From the NCBI RefSeq assembly GCF_036898095.1, contig NC_090746.1:55803869-55867868 (forward strand): a stretch of DNA of 64,000 nucleotides. The letters run 5' to 3'. The position numbers and the translations under genes are program-made. How positions within the stretch are numbered: the stretch's first letter is position 1; each line of letters begins with the position of its first letter. Below, piece by piece: positions 60,170 through 64,000 of this stretch. Origin of the DNA: Palaemon carinicauda (taxonomy: Eukaryota; Arthropoda; Malacostraca; Decapoda; Palaemonidae). The notes under the pieces are model-generated. The model ran no database searches. It had not been told where the DNA came from and was given only the letters and a program-made list of their open reading frames with translations.

Positions 60170-60775
60170 TTTAGACCAGCTGTTGTGCAGCCACCACAGG
60201 GCCGATAGAAAACGTATTGAGTCTCCTGTGGGTCACGTCTTGCAGGTAGTGGGCTGTGAAGGTGGTCTGACGCTTCCACACCCCAGCTTGCAGGACCTGC
60301 GTCACTGAATAATTCTTCTTGAAGGCCAGGGACGTAGCTATGCCCCTGACATCATGCGCTCTAGGGCGACGTGACGGAGAAGGGTCAGGATTCAAGGCCA
60401 GGTGTATTACCTTGCGAATCCAGGCTGAGATGGTATTCCTAGTGACCCTTCTCTTCGTTTTCCCAGTGCTCACGAACAAGGCTTGAACCTGGGGACGAAC
60501 TGCAGCTTTTCTCTTAAGATACAACCTCAGACTCCTTACTGGGCAAAGTAGGAGATGGTCTGGGTCATCTGTTACAGATCGGAGATTCGAAACCTGGAAA
60601 GAGTCGAACCGAGTCTTGGCAACAAACTCAGGGACGAACCTGAACGTTACCTCCCCCCTATCCCCTTGAATGGGCGATGTCGTATGAGAGACCATGTAGT
60701 TCGCTGACTCGCTTGGCCGAGGCCAAAGCTAGCAGGAACACCGTCTTCTAAGTAAGGTGGCGATCTGCCACCTTG
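60170..60775 (-). pseudogene. Tyrosine recombinase of B6, C-terminal two thirds
   Basis: It starts at DRHLT, stop, KTVFLLALASAKRVSELHGL (first Arg kept), then after a shift GEVTFRFVPEFVAKTR. The frame is then open to the end: LLLCPVRSLRLYLKRKAA, RAHDVRGIATSLAFKKN (His, Arg), TTFTAHYLQDVTHR (Tyr) and SIGPVVAAQQLV. It closely follows B2. The N-terminal core-binding part is deleted, so it would not bind its site properly even if translated. Confidence 0.88.
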
Positions 60776-60831
60776 TCGCGCAACTTTATAGGCATCCCCC
60801 CACTGGTGGACATGCAGGGGGACTGCCAATC

Positions 60832-63735
60832 CTAGCGTTTACGGCCTCGGCCGTTCCCTCTAGGATTCTTGCCGCCTCCCCTGGAGGACTTCTTGCCCCT
60901 TCTGCCCTTGGCAGGAAAGGGCTTAGACACCTGCTTCGCTGTCGTTGTCGTTATCTTCCTAGTGTCCTTAGCTGGACGGGGTTGCTGAGCTGCTGGAGGT
61001 TTGTAAGGCCTCGATGTCAGGGCCTTGTGGATGAGGGAATCCTGATTGGACTTCCTCCACCTCTCCGAGGCTAGTTCCACGTCCTTGGCTTAAACAAGCT
61101 CTTACCGAGAACGGAAGTGTGTCTGAGCCTGCTAACATCAGAACTGGAGACCTTCTGGTGGAACCTCTCACCCATTGCGTCCCGACGCTTGAGAATCGTG
61201 TTGGCCCACAAGCTCGAGACTTGATGGGCCAGAAACTCGATGGTTCGCGTGCCTGAGAGTAAGAATGTCTCCAGTGCCTTCCTGGTACTTTCTTTGGACA
61301 GGTCCTCAGAATGTACCAGGATGCCCAGAGATCCCAGCCAGATGTCCAGCCACGAAGTTGCCTGCATGGCACACTTCGCAACTTTCTCCTGGCTTAGGAT
61401 CTCAGTTGCAGAATAGGACACTTGCCAGTTGGAGAGTCTCTCAAGAGGAACTCCCCCAATGAGTTCTTCCACCGAATGGTGTACTGGAAGACTCAAACAA
61501 GTCTCCTCTAGGATTTCAAAGTACCTCCTCTGATGTACTCGAGGAGGAGGGAGGAGCTTGTTACCAGCACTGTATCTATTGGAGGAGGCAAGCTCAGAGA
61601 GCTGGCCCTCGACCTTGTCTCTGGCACTCTTCATCCCCTGAGACCAGGGCAAAGCTGCACTGGCCCTAGAGGGTTTCTGGGTGCCATAGATTCGGTCCAG
61701 GACCGTATCCTTCCCTTCCCGAGGAGGAATCTCTGGGTCTGGGATCCCACTGAGGTTCCTCATGAGGGTCAGGACTTGCCAGAACGCATGTTCTGACTCC
61801 TGGTGCTCTCCTGACGCACTGGCAGCGAAGTCTCCCGTCCCCAGAGGCTCTTCCTGGGGAGACTCGCGGACATTCTCCAAAGGTCTATCTGGTTCCTGTC
61901 GGGTCCTTGCGGAAGACTTGGGAACAGTCTTCGAGTCCTTCGGCTCCCTCCTAGGAGAGATGCAGGACTCCAGCAATGAAGGATGTAAGGCCTTCGCCAC
62001 CTCTACACGAGGGGACTTCTCAGGAAGCGGCGGAGTTTCCCCCATTGGTGCGATGGGGGAACGGACCGGATCTTCGGGCTCTCCTGAAGATGGGTAATAC
62101 TCATCCGCAGAGGAGGGAGAGTAAGTATGAGGTGGGGTAGGAGCCTTATGTAAGGACTTGCGAGGGGACAGGATAGTCCTTGGAGAAGTTAACACGTTTG
62201 GGACTCCTCTCTTCCTCTTCAGGGGGGAGGAAGTTGCCACTGATTTGTGACCCAAGTCAGAAAGCACAGGCTTCATTGCTTGCATAAGCGCTCTGACAAT
62301 GGTACCAAACCAGGGCTGCTGGCTGACAGTCGCGCTGTCAGATACTCCCTCTGGAGGGAAGGGGATCGTTCGATCCCTTGGATGAGTCGACACATGAGGG
62401 TTCGCCTGTTGAGAATCTGCAATGAAGGAAGAGGAAAGATCCTTAGACCTGTCCGGAAACCTCCCCTCCTCCGGCGAGCTTGTTGTTCTGCGCTTGCGGG
62501 GAGGGGAGTGCGATGTTGACCTGTCCGCCTGTACCCCTGATGCGGGCGTGATCGCGTTGGCGATCGTTGCGCCGATCACGCTGGTGATCGCGTGAAAAGC
62601 CCTGATCTGGATCGTGAGTAAATGAATCATGCGCAGCAGGATATTTGCGCACGCGTGAGTGTGGGCGTGGGCATGCGAGGTTGAGGGAGCGGTCGCGCAT
62701 CAAGATGTGGGCGCACAGGAGTGCGTTGTTGCGATGGGCGCGCAGCAGGAACTGACCGTGTAGGTGTGCGCTATTGGGATGGGCGCGCGGGACTGGAACT
62801 GGGCGCGCAGCTGGAACCTCGCGTGCTACTGGAACATTGTGTGCAGTTTTTATATTGCGCGCCGTTAGCAGAGAGTCCAGGGGAACTTGTGAGCGCCCGT
62901 GCGCTATCTTGGGAACCTCCTGGACTGCGCGCTGTGATGTAGAAGCGCGCTGGTGCGTTGGCGAGCGCGTTTGCGCTATGACAGGAACCGCGCGAGGTTG
63001 GCGCGCATCACCCTTAGTAGTATAAGAGTGTTGGGGGTCTAGAGATACCTGTGAGCGCCTGTGCGCTAACTTAGGTGCCTCTTGGACCACGCGTTTGTCG
63101 TCTAGAGACACGTGTGAGCACCTGTGCGCTAACTTAGGTGCCTCTTGGACCGCGCGTTTGTCAGGAACTGCCGGGCACGTGTACGCAGGCGAGTGCGTGT
63201 GCGCAGGTGGGCGCGGGAGCGCTATCTCAGGAACAGCTGATGGGCGCGGGCGCGCCGATGGTTGTGGGCGCGCAGGGGAACCCTGGCGTTTAACTGGAAC
63301 ATTTGCGTGCACGCGCGCAGGTGAGCGCCGTGGCGCTAAATCAGGATCAGCGGCAACAGCAGGAGGGCGCGCAGGTATAACCTGGCGCGCAAGGGTATGA
63401 TGCGCAGTTTTGCGCTCATTGCCCTTTTGCCCCGAATGGACCGGTGCCTGCGCAATGACAGGTTTAGATGGCACGTAGCGCGCATCCTCCTTGAAAGGAG
63501 ATGGCAGGACAACATGTCTGGAGGGTGACTGGATACAAAGTCCCGAAGGACGACCATCCTCCGACAGGGATCGCGAACGATCCCTGGAGAGGACTAAGGT
63601 GGTAGCTGGCAGGAACGGTGATCGGTGAGTTGTCTCCTCCGCAGAGGACTGCGGGGATGACGAGCCGAAGAGGCGCCTCCTAACTCCCTTGTGAGGAGAA
63701 GGAAGGCCTCTACGGCGAAGGGGAGGACGAGCCTT
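60832..63735 (-). pseudogene. Gag-like protein of B6, long, with few frame breaks
   Basis: Read on the minus strand, the long frame runs from about 63735 to 62443 as Arg, Pro and Ala rich low-complexity sequence with a VQEAPKLAHRRSQVSL repeat. A frame change in the overlap 62443-62630 leads to a 519-codon frame (62630-61071) with acidic Ser/Pro sequence. The capsid-like domain follows: VLTLMRNLSGIPDPEIP, YFEILEETCLSL, MQATSWLDIWLGSLGIL, EDLSKESTRKALETFLLSGT, FLAHQVSSLWANTI. One shift near 61078 gives DVELASERWRKSNQDSL and the basic end RGGGKNPRGNGRGRKR at 60832. Two or three shifts separate these parts, so I call it broken. The N-terminal Cys-rich part, if present, lies near or beyond the window edge. 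B2 Gag confirms the C-terminal assignment. Confidence 0.8.
63037..63162 (-). repeat. 63-bp tandem repeat in B6 Gag
   Basis: Two units begin TCTAGAGA(T/C)AC and end with CGCGTTTGTC, with GTGCGCTAACTTAGGTGCCT between. The period of 63 keeps the frame and codes for the QEAPKLAHRRSQVSLD repeat. A third, more distant unit lies around 62877-62945. Confidence 0.85.
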
Positions 63736-64000
63736 CCGCCTTATACGCCCACGAGGGGCCGTTGGATCAGAACTCTGACCTTAGAGGGCCTCCGCAGAGG
63801 AGTCTCTGTTAGTGAACTCCCCCGGGGGCGAGAATCACCGGCAGAAGAGACCGTAGGACTTAGTTCCTCCCTCGAAGGATGTTCGGAGGGGGAACCTAAG
63901 ACTTCAGCTACCTCAGCAACAACAGGCACAGGAGTTTGAGCAGAACCACTCGATGCCTCCGTTACAACAACGTCAACGACCGACAGAGGATCTATCTCTG
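63736..64000 (-). pseudogene. Upstream Gag-like sequence of B6 at window edge
   Basis: On the minus strand a frame from the window end to about 63741 reads VPVVAEVAEVLGSPSEHPSR and EELSPTVSSAGDSRPRG, ending in a stop just after IQRPLVGV. After a shift it joins the Arg/Pro-rich frame described above. It is acidic and Ser/Pro-rich, like the linker of other Gag proteins here, and continues beyond the window. Confidence 0.6.

Larger units (their letters stand above)
59338..64000 (-). mobile_element. DIRS-like retrotransposon, copy B6, minus strand, internally deleted
   Basis: Read on the minus strand it has a long Gag, then jumps directly into the middle of the recombinase, then a 3' untranslated region, internal complementary region (59640-59700) and terminal inverted repeat (59338-59640). 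RT, RNase H, methyltransferase-like and the recombinase N-terminus are all missing, about 3 kb relative to B2. The left end lies beyond 64000. The copy is a candidate non-autonomous element that keeps Gag and both kinds of terminal sequence. Confidence 0.87.

Noticed and set aside
62721..63400. Several plus-strand open frames rich in Arg, Gly and Ala
   Set aside because: They are antisense to the GC-rich low-complexity Gag linker of B6 and have no domain.

Overview
The window is a eukaryotic, AT-rich, repeat-choked stretch with no host gene that I can recognise. Its contents (many DIRS-like tyrosine-recombinase retrotransposons, Tigger/pogo DNA transposons with their MITEs, RTE-type LINEs, a degenerate Gypsy pol, long GA, TA and TAA microsatellites) suggest an arthropod. 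I infer a decapod crustacean, probably a prawn or shrimp. DIRS elements are abundant in decapods, and one interspersed repeat here (ending in a TAA tract, four copies) resembles repeats I associate with palaemonid prawns. The species call is inference.

Layout. Ten DIRS-like copies dominate and fall into two families by terminal sequence. Family A: A1 (1-2346, 3' half), A2 (3491-10366, dead), A3 (11125-15897, dead), A4 (33051-39604, nearly intact). Family B: B1 (about 19.2-24.06 kb), B2 (26.8-31.18 kb, dead except for an intact recombinase), B3 (32105-45939, split by insertions), B4 (about 45.98-50.99 kb), B5 (55.3-58.39 kb), and B6 on the minus strand (59338 to the window end, internally deleted but with a long Gag). 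Between and inside them lie Tigger pieces at 3.0-3.5, 17.5, 24.4-26.8, 32.4/40.5, 44.8-45.7 and 54.7-55.3 kb, an RTE LINE split by A3 (10430-17021), a second LINE end (51.3-51.7 kb), a Gypsy remnant (51.7-53.5 kb), another LINE tail (54.3-54.7 kb) and a small hAT-like scrap (17.8 kb).

How the parts work. A DIRS element codes for a Gag-like protein, a polymerase protein (reverse transcriptase, RNase H and a methyltransferase-like domain) and a tyrosine recombinase. The recombinase inserts a circular DNA copy without target duplication. Its ends are inverted repeats, and an internal complementary region near the 3' end matches both outer edges. I could match this architecture directly in A2, A3, A4, B3 and, in part, A1, B2, B5 and B6. 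A4 is the only copy with all domains and catalytic residues in place; its visible fault is one frameshift in Gag.

The best structural result is a three-level nest. A4 sits inside a Tigger-type MITE (32432-40513), which sits inside B3. B3's left end pairs with its internal complementary region more than 12 kb away. The most unusual sequence signal is that family A termini carry a near-perfect 5' splice site; in A3 this copies the conserved 5' end of U1 snRNA. Each family's inverted repeats also contain a short family-specific palindrome. Most other coding remnants are pseudogenes, and the region reads as a transposon graveyard with at least one recent arrival.
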